NCBI GenBank assembly: GCA_963664945.1
Contig: OY761822.1
Span: forward strand, 124,001 to 188,000
Length of the DNA: 64,000 nt
Direction of reading: 5' to 3'
Source: UBA6522 sp963664945
Lineage (GTDB): Bacteria > Pseudomonadota > Gammaproteobacteria > Steroidobacterales > Rariloculaceae
Part shown: positions 8,484 through 17,226 of the stretch, in pieces
How positions within the stretch are numbered: position 1 is the first letter of the stretch
Layout: every line of letters starts with the position of its first letter
The notes under the pieces: model-generated
What the model was told of the DNA's origin: nothing
Seen by the model: the letters and a program-made list of their open reading frames with translations, nothing else
The model's database searches: none
Position numbers and translations under genes: made by a program

Positions 8484-8545
8484 ATATCCGCATCGATCCG
8501 CCGTTCGCCCTCCGTCGCTCCGCCGGATGATCCGATCGGCGCGAG

Positions 8546-9256
8546 ATGACGGTCGATCCCCAGACTTTGAGCCCGGCCCAACGCCAGGCGATTCTCGCCT
8601 CGCTCGAATCGCGCGACGCGGGCATCGCCCCCATTCCCGGAAACCAGGCCTCGATACGCGTTTACCGGGGTCCGGCCGGCGACTTTGCCGTCAAGGAACC
8701 CTCGGGGTGGGGTTTGCGGAAAACCCTCAGCCAGGCGGCAATCCTGAGAGAGGCCGCGGTCTATCGCCGATTGCAGGGCATTGCCGGCATCCCCAGGTGC
8801 TTCGGCTGCCTTGATGACCGCGTTCTTGTCCTGGAACATGTGCCGGGCGATACGCTGCACGCGCGCGAAGACAGCCTGACCGACCGCGAGACGTTCTATG
8901 CGAGGCTGCTTGCGACGCTGCGGAGGATGCACGATGCCGGAGTGGCGCACGGGGACCTCAAGCGCAAGCGCAATATCCTCGTGGGCCCCGGAGAGCAGCC
9001 GTTTGTCATCGACTTCGGAATTGCGGTGGTGGCCGACGATCGGCGCGGACTCCTGTTCGATCTTGCCCGGCAGGTGGACCGCAACGCCTGGATCAAGCAC
9101 AAGTACCGCGGTCGAACGAAGGACATTTCCGCCGAAGATGCGGCGGTCTACAAGCCCATGCGCTCGGAACGCCTGATGCGCGTGCTGCGAACGGCGTGGC
9201 ACACCGCGACGCTGCGACGCTGGCGCAAGCAACGCCGAAAAATGCGCCAACCCTGA
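8546..9256 (+). CDS. Small protein kinase-like protein (RIO/Kdo-kinase type)
   Basis: 236 aa with a minimal kinase core. DFAVKEP is the beta-3 lysine, HDAGVAHGDLKRKRNILV is the catalytic loop (D in HGDLK, then N), and FVIDFGIAV is the DFG. It lacks the long C-lobe of eukaryotic-type kinases and ends in a basic tail (RRWRKQRRKMRQP). This resembles the WaaP/RIO-like group of envelope-sugar or protein kinases. The target is unknown. It is the last chromosomal gene before the mobile-element region. Confidence 0.72.
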   Translation: MTVDPQTLSPAQRQAILASLESRDAGIAPIPGNQASIRVYRGPAGDFAVKEPSGWGLRKTLSQAAILREAAVYRRLQGIAGIPRCFGCLDDRVLVLEHVPGDTLHAREDSLTDRETFYARLLATLRRMHDAGVAHGDLKRKRNILVGPGEQPFVIDFGIAVVADDRRGLLFDLARQVDRNAWIKHKYRGRTKDISAEDAAVYKPMRSERLMRVLRTAWHTATLRRWRKQRRKMRQP

Positions 9257-9290
9257 CATCAACCACCAAAGGCGGCCATGTGCGGAACAG

Positions 9291-9412
9291 CAGCAATTCC
9301 CGCCAAGCGTCGAAGAGACCGAAAATCGACTCCGAAATCACGCCCAAATGGCGAATTCAGCCTATCGAGCGGGCCAAAACGGATGATCGAGCATCGTTAG
9401 CGGGAATTGCTG
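9291..9412. repeat. 122-bp inverted-repeat element
   Basis: CAGCAATTCCCGC at 9291-9303 is repeated exactly inverted at 9400-9412. The interior has no reading frame of note. It resembles the other small inverted-repeat elements in the left arm in size and intergenic position, but its arms are unrelated to theirs. Confidence 0.55.
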
Positions 9413-9686
9413 GCGGAACAGGCTTGTGAGCGTCGTGTGCGCGGCGCGGCGCCACGGTTGGCCAGGAGCGCCGCGCACCGATGTTCGTCCGCCAGGGATG
9501 GCGGGCGAACTTTAGCGCACAATGACAACTACTCGGAGACCCTCATGTTCACCCAACAATAATAAGACTATTTATCAGTACGTTACGCCGTTATTGCCGA
9601 TCTGATCCAATGTTCTGTTTTCAACGAGTAAGCAAATTGAAAGCGGATTGATTCCAACTGCAGCGCGTTCGGGCACCTTCATATCG
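9413..9686. other. Non-coding stretch, nothing recognised
   Basis: Between the inverted-repeat element and the intron 3' end. It contains a GC-rich hairpin-prone piece (GTGCGCGGCGCGGCGCC, about 9437-9453) and then an AT-rich piece around 9550-9640. No gene, tRNA or family-like frame was seen. Confidence 0.4.
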
Positions 9687-11744
9687 GTCCGAGTAGGCGG
9701 GGGCATTACTGCGCCCCGCCCCTCGCAGACCCGAGCGAGCGGGTTTCCCGCACTCGGTTCCTCACTTGACAGATTCGCTGCAAGGACCTGGCCATCGACG
9801 CACGATCCGTACTGAAGGCAAGGGGTATCGCTTGAGCAGTGTATTCATCCGGTCCCAGTTCAAACGCCGAAGGCGGTTGCGGCGAGTAAGCCATTTCCGC
9901 CAGATGCGTATGACCTGATAGCGGAACCACTCCAGTCGTTTGCCGTTCCCCCCCAGACCGTAGTATGCGCAGTGTCCCCGGATCATCAGGGCAAGGTGGT
10001 CGCGTTGCGCCTCGACCGGCAGGTGCCGGTGCCTCTTGCACCAGTCGTGCACCGATTTCAGCGCGCGGGCGAACCGTCCCTTGGCCGTGATCTGGCGAAC
10101 CACGTCCTTGCCTCGTCTCGACCGACCCCAGACGTGGGTGAAGCCAAGAAAGTCGAACGTGGTGGCCGTCGCCATCCAGTGCCGCCCGTAGGGGCGCTTG
10201 CGGCGAAAGTCCACGTAGCGCGTCTTGGTCTCATGGAGCTTGAGCCCGTAGCGACCGAGACGTTTCCCCAGCACGTCAAGCACACGCTTGCCGCTGAGGC
10301 GGTGTTCGAAGGTCAGCACAAAGTCATCGGCGAACCTCACCAGCCGACACTCCCCGTGAATGCGCGGCTTCACCACCTTCTCGAACCACACATCCAGCAC
10401 ATGGTGCAGGAAAATGTTCGATAACTCGGGGGAAATTACACCGCCCTGAGGAGTCCCGGCGACCGGCCTGTGCACGGTGCCCTCTTCGAGCACCCCCGCG
10501 TTCAGCCACTTGTCGATCATGCGCCTGACGACGCCGTCCTTGATCCGCAGGTCGAGGAATGAGCGCAGGTGAGAGAACGGGATCGTATCGAAGTATTTCG
10601 AGACATCCGCGTCAATCACCCACCGCTGCCGGTGCTCAATGATGCCCTTGCGCAAGTCGTCAAGGGCATCGTGGGCTGAGCGTCCGCGCCGGAACCCGTA
10701 CGAGCACGGCAGAAAGTCCGTCTCGTAGATCGGCTCCAGCAACATCAGCACGGCCCGCTGCGCCACCTTGTCTTCAAAGGTCGGAATGCCCAAGGGACGT
10801 TTCGTGCCGTCCGCCTTCGGGATATAGTGCCGCCGCACCGGCGGTGCGACATAGCGGCCCGACTTGATCCGGTTCAGGAGGTCTTCAAGATTGGCCTCCA
10901 AATCCTTCTCATAGTCCGCGCCCGTCACCCCGTCGATGCCTGGTGCACCGTCCTTTCGCGTCCGCCGATACGCTTCCAGCATCCATTCCCTGTCGATCAG
11001 GTGATGCAGCGACGTGAACACCCGCTCCGGGTGCTTCCTCGCCTGTTCGGCTATCCACTGCTGTTTCGTGTACGTGTTTGTGGAACTCAGAGTTTCCTCC
11101 AGCGTTTCCCATCAGTGGGTCTGTACAAATGACGCCCCGCTTCCCTCCAGCGGGTCCCGATGGACACGGTTCCCCGCCTTCACAGGTACTATCAAGGCGC
11201 TAAGACTTCCTGCTCCGCATGGCCTTCGGCTTATTGATTCGCCAGCCGACTCCGCAGCGTGCCTGCCATGTTCGTGTCCGCCCAAAGCGCTCCCGCCGCC
11301 GTGCAGGCTCGGCGACGAACCGGGGTCTACATTGTTCACGCTGGCCTCCCCGTCCCAGCGGTCTCGCCCACGGGCAAGAGCAGGATCTCCCAGGTTCCCT
11401 GACGATCCATCCCGTGACTTTGCGCCGGCCCACGACCCCGGACGACCCTTCGCGCCTCGCCAGTAGCGGCGCTTCCAGTGCTGCCCCCGGCCAGTTAACA
11501 CCGAAGGCGTCATCGATTCCGATTTCGAGGCTTCCTCCACCGCTTCATCACCTGCTGTCTACGCTTCACGACGGGCGTTGCCGCGCGCCATGCAAGACTC
11601 GCTTCCGGCTGGCGGGCTGCGCCTTTGCCGGGCGGGAGTCAAACCCGCTGGATCGCTACGAGAGGTTTCAGTTTCAATTCATAGCATTCTCCTCTCCAGG
11701 GCTTTCCCTGGCGCAATAACCGTTCCGTCCCCGGGGGATGACAC
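9687..11744 (-). mobile_element. Group II intron (5' boundary approximate)
   Basis: The 3' part is clear on the minus strand. A domain-V-like hairpin (ACCGAGTGCGGGAAACCCGC, then TCGGGTCT) lies at about 9723-9766. A domain-VI-like stem, GGGGCGGGGCG / GCCCCCGCC with a bulged A seven nucleotides before a terminal AC, puts the 3' end near 9687. The reverse-transcriptase frame ends at the edge of domain V. The 5' end is a guess: a GTGTC at 11744 on the minus strand resembles the GUGYG start consensus and gives a normal total length of about 2 kb. The roughly 720 nt upstream of the ORF hold no other gene and are presumably domains I-IV. Confidence 0.65.
9762..11021 (-). CDS. ltrA: Group II intron reverse transcriptase/maturase
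   Basis: 419 aa. RT blocks are in order: GAPGIDGVTGADYE, RRHYIPKADGTKRPLGIPTFEDKVAQRAVLMLLEPIYE, SYGFRRGRSAHDAL, VIDADVSKYFDTI, GTPQGGVISPELSNIFLHHVLD and the active site VRFADDFVL (F-A-D-D). A maturase X domain (TTFDFLGFTHVWGRSRRGK) and a basic C-terminal region follow. There is no HNH endonuclease domain, so retrohoming would use nicked or replicating DNA. It looks intact. It should splice its own intron RNA and copy it into new sites. Confidence 0.9.
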   Translation of the reverse strand: MFTSLHHLIDREWMLEAYRRTRKDGAPGIDGVTGADYEKDLEANLEDLLNRIKSGRYVAPPVRRHYIPKADGTKRPLGIPTFEDKVAQRAVLMLLEPIYETDFLPCSYGFRRGRSAHDALDDLRKGIIEHRQRWVIDADVSKYFDTIPFSHLRSFLDLRIKDGVVRRMIDKWLNAGVLEEGTVHRPVAGTPQGGVISPELSNIFLHHVLDVWFEKVVKPRIHGECRLVRFADDFVLTFEHRLSGKRVLDVLGKRLGRYGLKLHETKTRYVDFRRKRPYGRHWMATATTFDFLGFTHVWGRSRRGKDVVRQITAKGRFARALKSVHDWCKRHRHLPVEAQRDHLALMIRGHCAYYGLGGNGKRLEWFRYQVIRIWRKWLTRRNRLRRLNWDRMNTLLKRYPLPSVRIVRRWPGPCSESVK

Positions 11745-11805
11745 AGTGCCAGATGGCTTTTCTCGCCGTCCAGGAACGTGCGCGGCCAGGGAAGTATAAT
11801 CGACC

Positions 11806-11837
11806 CGGTTCAGCGGTTCAGCGGTTCAGCGGTTCAA
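11806..11837. repeat. 8-bp tandem repeat (CGGTTCAG x4)
   Basis: Four consecutive units CGGTTCAG, CGGTTCAG, CGGTTCAG, CGGTTCAA overlap the last codons and stop of the DruA-like gene. They read as CTGAACCG on the gene strand. This is a likely slippage site whose copy number would change the C-terminus or stop position. Confidence 0.8.
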
Positions 11838-12707
11838 GGATCGTCTCCAGTCCTTGCGCAGGGGCCGCAGCCAGATGGCTTTTTTCGGCTTTTCGTATTT
11901 CTTGTGCCGGTCGTAGCGTCCACGTCCCTTGGTGGTTCCAACATGGGTCCATCCGGAGGCCTGGTAGGCCGTGCCGATGAAGCGGGGCGTTTCCACGAAC
12001 GTTTCGATCAGCACGGGCGTGGTGTGGTATCGCGCGGTCCAGTCCCGGATCAGTTGGCGGCAGACCACGGACAAGACGTGGGAAGCGAGGTTGGGGATTT
12101 CGATCCAGGGCAGGATGAGGAACCGGGCGTTGTCGATGACCTTCGGCAGGTTCTTTTCCCGAAGTGTCGGTGTCCAGCCGATGAACCGGTCGCGCGGGGC
12201 CAGCTTCCTGGCTGCGGTGGAGAACCCCAGCAGCGCCAGCAGCCCGCCGTGGCGATCGTGCACTGTGTAACGCATCTGCGCGCCCACCAGGGTCTTGTAG
12301 CCAAGATAATGGAAGCGGGCGATGAACTGGTTCCACTGTCTGCTTTGGGGTGTGCCGCCGAGCACGGTGCGCAGCCGGATCGGGCGCACCACATCGAGCG
12401 TCCGTGGCGGCGGTTCCAGCGGCGCGTCGGTGTCGGGCCCGAAGGTCATGGGCGCCGGCGGGTTGCGCCCCCACCTCGGCGGCGGCAACGCGATCCGCCC
12501 GTCCTTGTGCATGGCCAGCATGGTCACGCGCGCCATCATGTCCTTGAGTCCGCCGTCGGGTTTGGTCCAGCCGATGCGCCGGCAGAACGCCTTCGACAGG
12601 GCGAAGCGGTTCAGCGCGGGCGGCCCGGCGATGAGCGCGCGCAGCAGCGCCATTTCCTCAGTCGTGAAGTCGCGCCCGTAGTAGCGGCATTCGATATCGC
12701 CGCTCAC
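11826..12707 (-). CDS. DruA-family (DUF4338) protein linked to IS66-like transposase
   Basis: 293 aa starting at a GTG that overlaps the upstream transposase stop (GTGA), so the two are translationally coupled. The body matches the DUF4338 family, later renamed DruA after the Druantia defence system. Seen are RFHYLGYKTLVGAQMRYTV, LLALLGFSTAARKLAPRDRFIGW, NARFLILPWIEIPNLASHVLS and the C-terminal GWTHVGTTKGRGRYDRHKKYEKPKKAIWLRPL. No druB-E genes are nearby. Family members are commonly coded beside IS66-type transposases, so this is probably a transposon accessory protein. The longer frame to 12827 is a shadow of the transposase. Confidence 0.82.
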   Translation of the reverse strand: MSGDIECRYYGRDFTTEEMALLRALIAGPPALNRFALSKAFCRRIGWTKPDGGLKDMMARVTMLAMHKDGRIALPPPRWGRNPPAPMTFGPDTDAPLEPPPRTLDVVRPIRLRTVLGGTPQSRQWNQFIARFHYLGYKTLVGAQMRYTVHDRHGGLLALLGFSTAARKLAPRDRFIGWTPTLREKNLPKVIDNARFLILPWIEIPNLASHVLSVVCRQLIRDWTARYHTTPVLIETFVETPRFIGTAYQASGWTHVGTTKGRGRYDRHKKYEKPKKAIWLRPLRKDWRRSLNR

Positions 12708-13230
12708 GTCTTGCCCGTCAGGGTGCGCCGCCGCCGTGGGCTCATCGACCACGGTAACCACGGCGACAGGTCCGGCGGCGCCCGCCCGCCGTTGGCCGCA
12801 CAGGCCTTGAGCCACTCGGCCAGCCATCGGCGCACGTCGAAGCCGTTCAGCGCCAACGTTTCCACCACCGAGTACTTCAGCGCGGTGAGCTGCGCGCCGT
12901 CTTTGCTGTCGGAGCCGAACGAGAGCCGACGCCCGATGACCGGGCCGCGCAACTTGCGCTCGGCGACATTGTTGTCCATGGGCACATGGGGGTTGTCGAG
13001 GAACACGCTCACCCCCTCCAGTTCCCGCTCGGCGGTGGCGAACAGGGCCTGAAGTTCCAATTCCAGTTCACGCTGCACGTCGACGAACCCCTCATCGCGT
13101 TCCCCGGTGTCGGCCCGGTAATGGGACAGGCGCGTCTTGTTGAGCCGGTAAATGGCCGCGATGCGCCCGAGCCAGTCCCGGCACCACCGGCTCAGTTGCG
13201 GCTGTCCGGCGGCACAGTCGATAAAGTCCC
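12704..13230 (-). pseudogene. IS66-like (coiled-coil type) transposase, C-terminal fragment
   Basis: Reading from 13230 the frame gives RRDFIDCAAGQPQLSRWCRDWLGRIAAIYRLNKTRLSHYRA and then VSVFLDNPHVPMDNNVAERKLRGPVIGRRLSFGSDSKDGAQL, the C-terminal DDE part of an IS66-family transposase. Homologous segments occur in the long transposase at 32191-34481. All of the N-terminal two thirds are missing; the truncation at about 13230 abuts an opposite-strand IS66 remnant. The C-terminus is intact and shows what the 34-kb copy has lost. The DruA-like gene overlaps its stop codon. Confidence 0.85.
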
Positions 13231-13233
13231 GGC

Positions 13234-13640
13234 GTTGATGCGTTTTTTGCCTGGTGCCGGCAACAGCGTCAGCGCACCGACCTGTTGCCGAACGACCCGT
13301 TCGGCAAGTCCCTGACCTATGCCGCAGAGCGCGAAGCGGGCTTGCGGGTGTTTCTCGACGACTTCCAAGTCGCCATCGATACGAATCACTTCAAGCGCGG
13401 GTTCAGGCCGATCCCCATGGGCCGGCGCAACTGGCTGTTCGCCTAGACCGATTTCGGCGCCGAGCGCGTCGGCGCAATTCAGAGCCTGCTGTCGACCTGC
13501 CGGATGCCGGGCGTGAATCCCTACACCTACCTTGTCGATGTCCTTCAGCGTATCGACTGCCACCCGGCCAAACGCGTCATCGAATTGACGCCGCGAGTCT
13601 GGAAGGAATTGTTCGCCGAGAACCCCTTACGATCCGACCT
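13234..13640 (+). pseudogene. IS66 tnpC 3' remnant with in-frame stop
   Basis: Reads VDAFFAWCRQQRQRTDLLPNDPFGKSLTYAAEREAGLRVFLDDFQVAIDTN, then FRPIPMGRRNWLFA, an in-frame TAG at 13444-13446, and then TDFGAERVGAIQSLLSTCRMPGVNPYTYLVDVLQRIDCHPA. This is the canonical IS66 TnpC C-terminus. The N-terminus is lost at the junction with the opposite-strand transposase fragment, and the 3' side runs into IS3 debris. Not functional. Confidence 0.82.
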
Positions 13641-13691
13641 CGACCGAGTCCGGGAATCCCCCCGCTCGTTAGGCGACGAAAGTCCAGAACG

Positions 13692-13808
13692 GTCTCGTTT
13701 GCCCGCTTGCGTAAGATCACGCGTCGCTGGATCGCTGAATACAACGAAGAACGCCCCCACAACAGCTTGGGACGAATACCCCCAGCCATGTTCAGACTAC
13801 AAGTCTAA
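13692..13808 (+). pseudogene. IS3-family transposase OrfB C-terminal remnant
   Basis: The last 38 residues, ending ITRRWIAEYNEERPHNSLGRIPPAMFRLQV, are the familiar end of IS3 OrfB (integrase core E region, WxxxYNxxRPHxSLGxxPP). A likely IS3 right terminal repeat (GAAACTTTAATTCAGAACTG) follows at about 13816-13840. The rest of the element is gone. It marks the left edge of the AT-rich RiPP island. Confidence 0.8.
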
Positions 13809-13883
13809 ACCGCCAGAAACTTTAATTCAGAACTGTCGCATTTACGGTGAAGCTTACGGCCTGATCCCGGTACGGCTTAGCCT

Positions 13884-15950
13884 CTAAGTTATCGAGTCAA
13901 GGTCAATTACGCGATCTGCGGCCCGAATTGACTCCCGACGATGTGCCGCAGTCACAAGAGTAATATCCAAACTCGATATCGAATCTAGTATGCGCCGCTC
14001 ACTTTCCTCACTTATGTGACTCATTGCCTCATCCAAGAACAATATTCTGGGCTTCGCGTACAATGCACGTGCCAACAATAATCTTTGTTTTTGACCGCCG
14101 GACAGAACGCCCCCCATCTCCCCTACAGGAGAATTTAATCCCATAGGAAACGAAACGATTTCATCAAGTATGTCCGCTCGCGCTAAACTGCTCTCAACTT
14201 CGTCAATATCAGCCGATACATCAAAGAAGGATACATTTTCCAGAATTGTCGCATTGTAAAGTATATCGTCTTGCAATACCGCTGATACATAACCACGCCA
14301 ACTTGCTGGTGATGAGTTATTAACATCAATTCCACCAATACGAATCGATCCATTCGTCGGCACCAATAGCCCTAACAGCAAATTAATCAGCGTACTCTTT
14401 CCACAACCTGATCGACCCGTAATTACTACGTGCTCACCTGCAGCAACACTAACTGAATAATTTCGGAATATCGGTGACTCATCTTGCGAATAGGCAAATG
14501 TCAAATCGCATGTGGATACTGTCGAGTCAAATTGCTCAATTGTCGCACCCACACCATCAGCCTCGGGCACCGCCAAGAAAAAATCGCCCAATCTATCTAT
14601 CAACACCCGTACCGTCCTAAATTCAAACGATTTCTGAATCAAGCTTGAGATTCGATTCGAGAACAAGTCTCGGTATGACAGATACGCAATCAAGGTACCT
14701 AATGTTTGCCGCCCATCAATCACCAATGTTGCGCCCAAGAAAATTGTCAATACCCTTTCAAGACCATAGGTTAGGTCAACAAGGGAACGACTTGTTATAT
14801 CCGTGCGTTCAACCTTAGCATTTGCATCAACACTACGGTTAAGACTATTCGACCATTGGCTCGTTCGAACTGCCTCACGACCGAATATCTTAATGGCTGG
14901 CATTGATCTAGCTGTTTCAAAAAAATGGCCCTGTTGGTCAGCAATCGCCACAACATGTCTTTCAGTTAATCGACCAATCCTTGCGTGAAATGCAAATCGG
15001 ACCACACAAACGACGACTGTCGAGATCAAGACAATCCAAGCTATGCTTGGCATAAGGATAAACATCACGACCAAGACGACAACTCCCATTAACCCGTCAA
15101 GCAGTACCTCGATCGTTACATTTGTTAGAATTTGTTGAATGCCGGACACGCCGTTAAATCGAGAGGCAATATCCGCTAGTGATCGAGCCTTAAAGAACGG
15201 AACAGGAAGTCCCATCAGACGCCCAAGCAACGACAACTGCCACTGCAGATTGACTGTCGAACTAAGGAACAACAATGACCATGATCGAACTATACTTGTG
15301 AAAACGTTAAAAGCCACCAGCAAACCAAAGCCGATTGCCAGCCCGAAAAGCAGATCGAAATTTCCAGAACCGACAACTTCGTCTGTAGTTATTTTTATGT
15401 ACATTGGCGCAATTAGCACGAGACATTCTAGTACTAATGCGGCCAGAAGTGCTGGCACTGCTGCTCTCTTTAAACCCTCAATCTCCCCCAATAGATCTGA
15501 AATTCTTACTCGGTAACCAGATGCTGGTTTTGTTTTTTCGGCGTTTGTGCTTACGCTAAACTCCAACGCAACTCCAGTTACTCTCTTGCTGCATTCCTCC
15601 CAACTTAGAAACCTTCTCCCCGATACTGGATCAATAATTGAAATGCCCCGTCTTGACGCTTTTGTTAGAACGACAAAATGATTATGTTCCCAATGAAGAA
15701 CACTAGGAGTAGATAGTCTAGATAGGTATGGCAATTCCACACGGAGTGGTCGCGCGATCAAACCGATTTGAGCAGATATTTCAATCAATGACCGTAGATT
15801 AACACCTCGCACAGAGGGGGGAAACTCAGTTCGTAGACTAACAAGTGATATCTTTTTGTCGATTAATGTCGCCGCAACCATAGCTAAACAAGCTAGGCCG
15901 CATTCGGCCGTATTCGACTGAATATATACTGGCGTTCGTCTCAAGCTCAA
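13884..15950 (-). CDS. C39 peptidase-containing ABC exporter (bacteriocin/RiPP type)
   Basis: 688 aa from a TTG start. The N-terminal C39 peptidase domain has the catalytic Cys17 (AECGLACLAMV), His91 (WEHNHFVVL) and Asp107 (IDPVSGR). A transmembrane domain follows (about 150-430). The nucleotide-binding domain has Walker A GRSGCGKS (about 512-519), the signature LSGGQ (about 617-621) and Walker B ILFLDEA. This family cuts double-glycine leaders and exports the mature peptide. It is the last gene of a tight minus-strand operon (ATP-grasp, Tiki-like, HlyD, ABC), 21 nt after the HlyD stop. It is AT-rich compared with the chromosome. The expected substrate is the peptide coded at 22621-22824. Confidence 0.92.
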   Translation of the reverse strand: MSLRRTPVYIQSNTAECGLACLAMVAATLIDKKISLVSLRTEFPPSVRGVNLRSLIEISAQIGLIARPLRVELPYLSRLSTPSVLHWEHNHFVVLTKASRRGISIIDPVSGRRFLSWEECSKRVTGVALEFSVSTNAEKTKPASGYRVRISDLLGEIEGLKRAAVPALLAALVLECLVLIAPMYIKITTDEVVGSGNFDLLFGLAIGFGLLVAFNVFTSIVRSWSLLFLSSTVNLQWQLSLLGRLMGLPVPFFKARSLADIASRFNGVSGIQQILTNVTIEVLLDGLMGVVVLVVMFILMPSIAWIVLISTVVVCVVRFAFHARIGRLTERHVVAIADQQGHFFETARSMPAIKIFGREAVRTSQWSNSLNRSVDANAKVERTDITSRSLVDLTYGLERVLTIFLGATLVIDGRQTLGTLIAYLSYRDLFSNRISSLIQKSFEFRTVRVLIDRLGDFFLAVPEADGVGATIEQFDSTVSTCDLTFAYSQDESPIFRNYSVSVAAGEHVVITGRSGCGKSTLINLLLGLLVPTNGSIRIGGIDVNNSSPASWRGYVSAVLQDDILYNATILENVSFFDVSADIDEVESSLARADILDEIVSFPMGLNSPVGEMGGVLSGGQKQRLLLARALYAKPRILFLDEAMSHISEESERRILDSISSLDITLVTAAHRRESIRAADRVIDLDSIT

Positions 15951-15971
15951 TACTGCTTAAGTTAGCGTACT

Positions 15972-17210
15972 CTATCCGCTGGGTAGGGACGGAAATACCC
16001 AATGAATCAATCGTCTTTCATCGAGCGGGATTCGAATTGAAAGAAGCATACCAGAATTCAGCTTATGTTCAATACCGCGAACGTCTTCAAATACGCGGGG
16101 AATCGTTAAATTAATTTGGTACGCGCTCACTTCATCCACTCCGGATAAGTTGTCGACCGGATGTGACGAGATTGGTATGGGTGAAATGCCAACGATACGA
16201 CCAAGGAGTGTGCCGTAGCGCTGATAAGGGAATGCATCGAACTCAATGGGTAGAACTTGATCCAACGCGATACTCTTGTGAACTTGGTCATCTACGTAGG
16301 CCACCACTTGCAACGCAGGATCGTCTGGTTCTATCCAAGCGATTTGTTGACCTCGAACAACTTGTTGGCCAGCCTCAACTTGAAGAATCTTGACGACTCC
16401 ATCACGCGGAGCCACAATTTCTTGATCCGAGAGTAAAGACAAATTCCTCATCTCCGAGCTAATTTGATCAAGTTGTCTCACAAAAGCCGATAGCTCCCTC
16501 GAAAACTCCATCTCAATTTGCGCCCTCTTGTCATCTATCAGAGCGATCGCAATCCTGGCGCTTTCAATAGATGCCTCGAGATTCAATCTTGCGCGTCGAA
16601 ACTCTAGCACTACTGATTCTTGGCGAAGCACATCAAGACGAGCGATTGCACCTCTATCGAATGCGTCCTGATATGCTTCAAAAAGTTCCGTTGAATTCGA
16701 CTCGTTCATTGCTACGATGGGTCGTTGTTGCTGAAGAGCGTCCAACCGTTTAACTGTTGATTGAAGTTCCAATTCCAAGCTGCTCAGGCGCGTAGCCTTT
16801 GTTTCCTCCAAAGAAGCAATCGTCCCTTCGACTTGCTTGTACGTTCGATCCAAATCAGTTCGAACGTCCGATGTAGATTGGCCCCCAAAGGGTCGGAGGT
16901 CTTCGCCAATTGTCATGATTGTTCTATTGGCTTCAGTGAACTGCCCAGTTTCGACAAGAACTGCCCCCACTACACCATCTCTACTCGCGAGAATTTGAAC
17001 CAACCCTGATTCAGCTATGGTTCTTCCTCGCACAACTGTTATGTTTGGAAATGATACAAGAGACGCCCAAATGATAGTGCAGACAATAGCGACAACTAAC
17101 GAAACACCTAATGGTATCAACGTAATGGGTCGAACTAACGAAATTTCTCCGAGCCATCTTTCTCGTTGGTATTGCTCGGACTCTGGTCGATATAGTGGAC
17201 TATCGCGCAT
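15972..17210 (-). CDS. HlyD-family membrane fusion protein
   Basis: About 412 aa from the ATG at 17210 (MRDSPLYRPESEQ), which has a GAGAG 12 nt upstream; alternative upstream starts overlap the Tiki-like gene more deeply. One N-terminal membrane helix is visible (ITLIPLGVSLVVAIVCTIIWASL). A lipoyl-like half (GRTIAESGLVQILASRDGVVGAVLVETGQ), a long coiled-coil hairpin (about residues 100-250) and the returning half (EIVAPRDGVVKILQVEAGQQVVRGQQIAW) complete the adaptor. It would link the C39 exporter to an outer-membrane channel such as TolC, which is not coded here. It overlaps the Tiki-like gene's stop region, so the two are co-translated. Confidence 0.9.
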   Translation of the reverse strand: MRDSPLYRPESEQYQRERWLGEISLVRPITLIPLGVSLVVAIVCTIIWASLVSFPNITVVRGRTIAESGLVQILASRDGVVGAVLVETGQFTEANRTIMTIGEDLRPFGGQSTSDVRTDLDRTYKQVEGTIASLEETKATRLSSLELELQSTVKRLDALQQQRPIVAMNESNSTELFEAYQDAFDRGAIARLDVLRQESVVLEFRRARLNLEASIESARIAIALIDDKRAQIEMEFSRELSAFVRQLDQISSEMRNLSLLSDQEIVAPRDGVVKILQVEAGQQVVRGQQIAWIEPDDPALQVVAYVDDQVHKSIALDQVLPIEFDAFPYQRYGTLLGRIVGISPIPISSHPVDNLSGVDEVSAYQINLTIPRVFEDVRGIEHKLNSGMLLSIRIPLDERRLIHWVFPSLPSG

Positions 17211-17226
17211 ACTATTATTGCTCTCA

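Noticed and set aside
11826..12707. Druantia anti-phage system
   Set aside because: Only the DruA-family protein is present and it is fused in context to a transposase; no DruB-E or helicase nearby.
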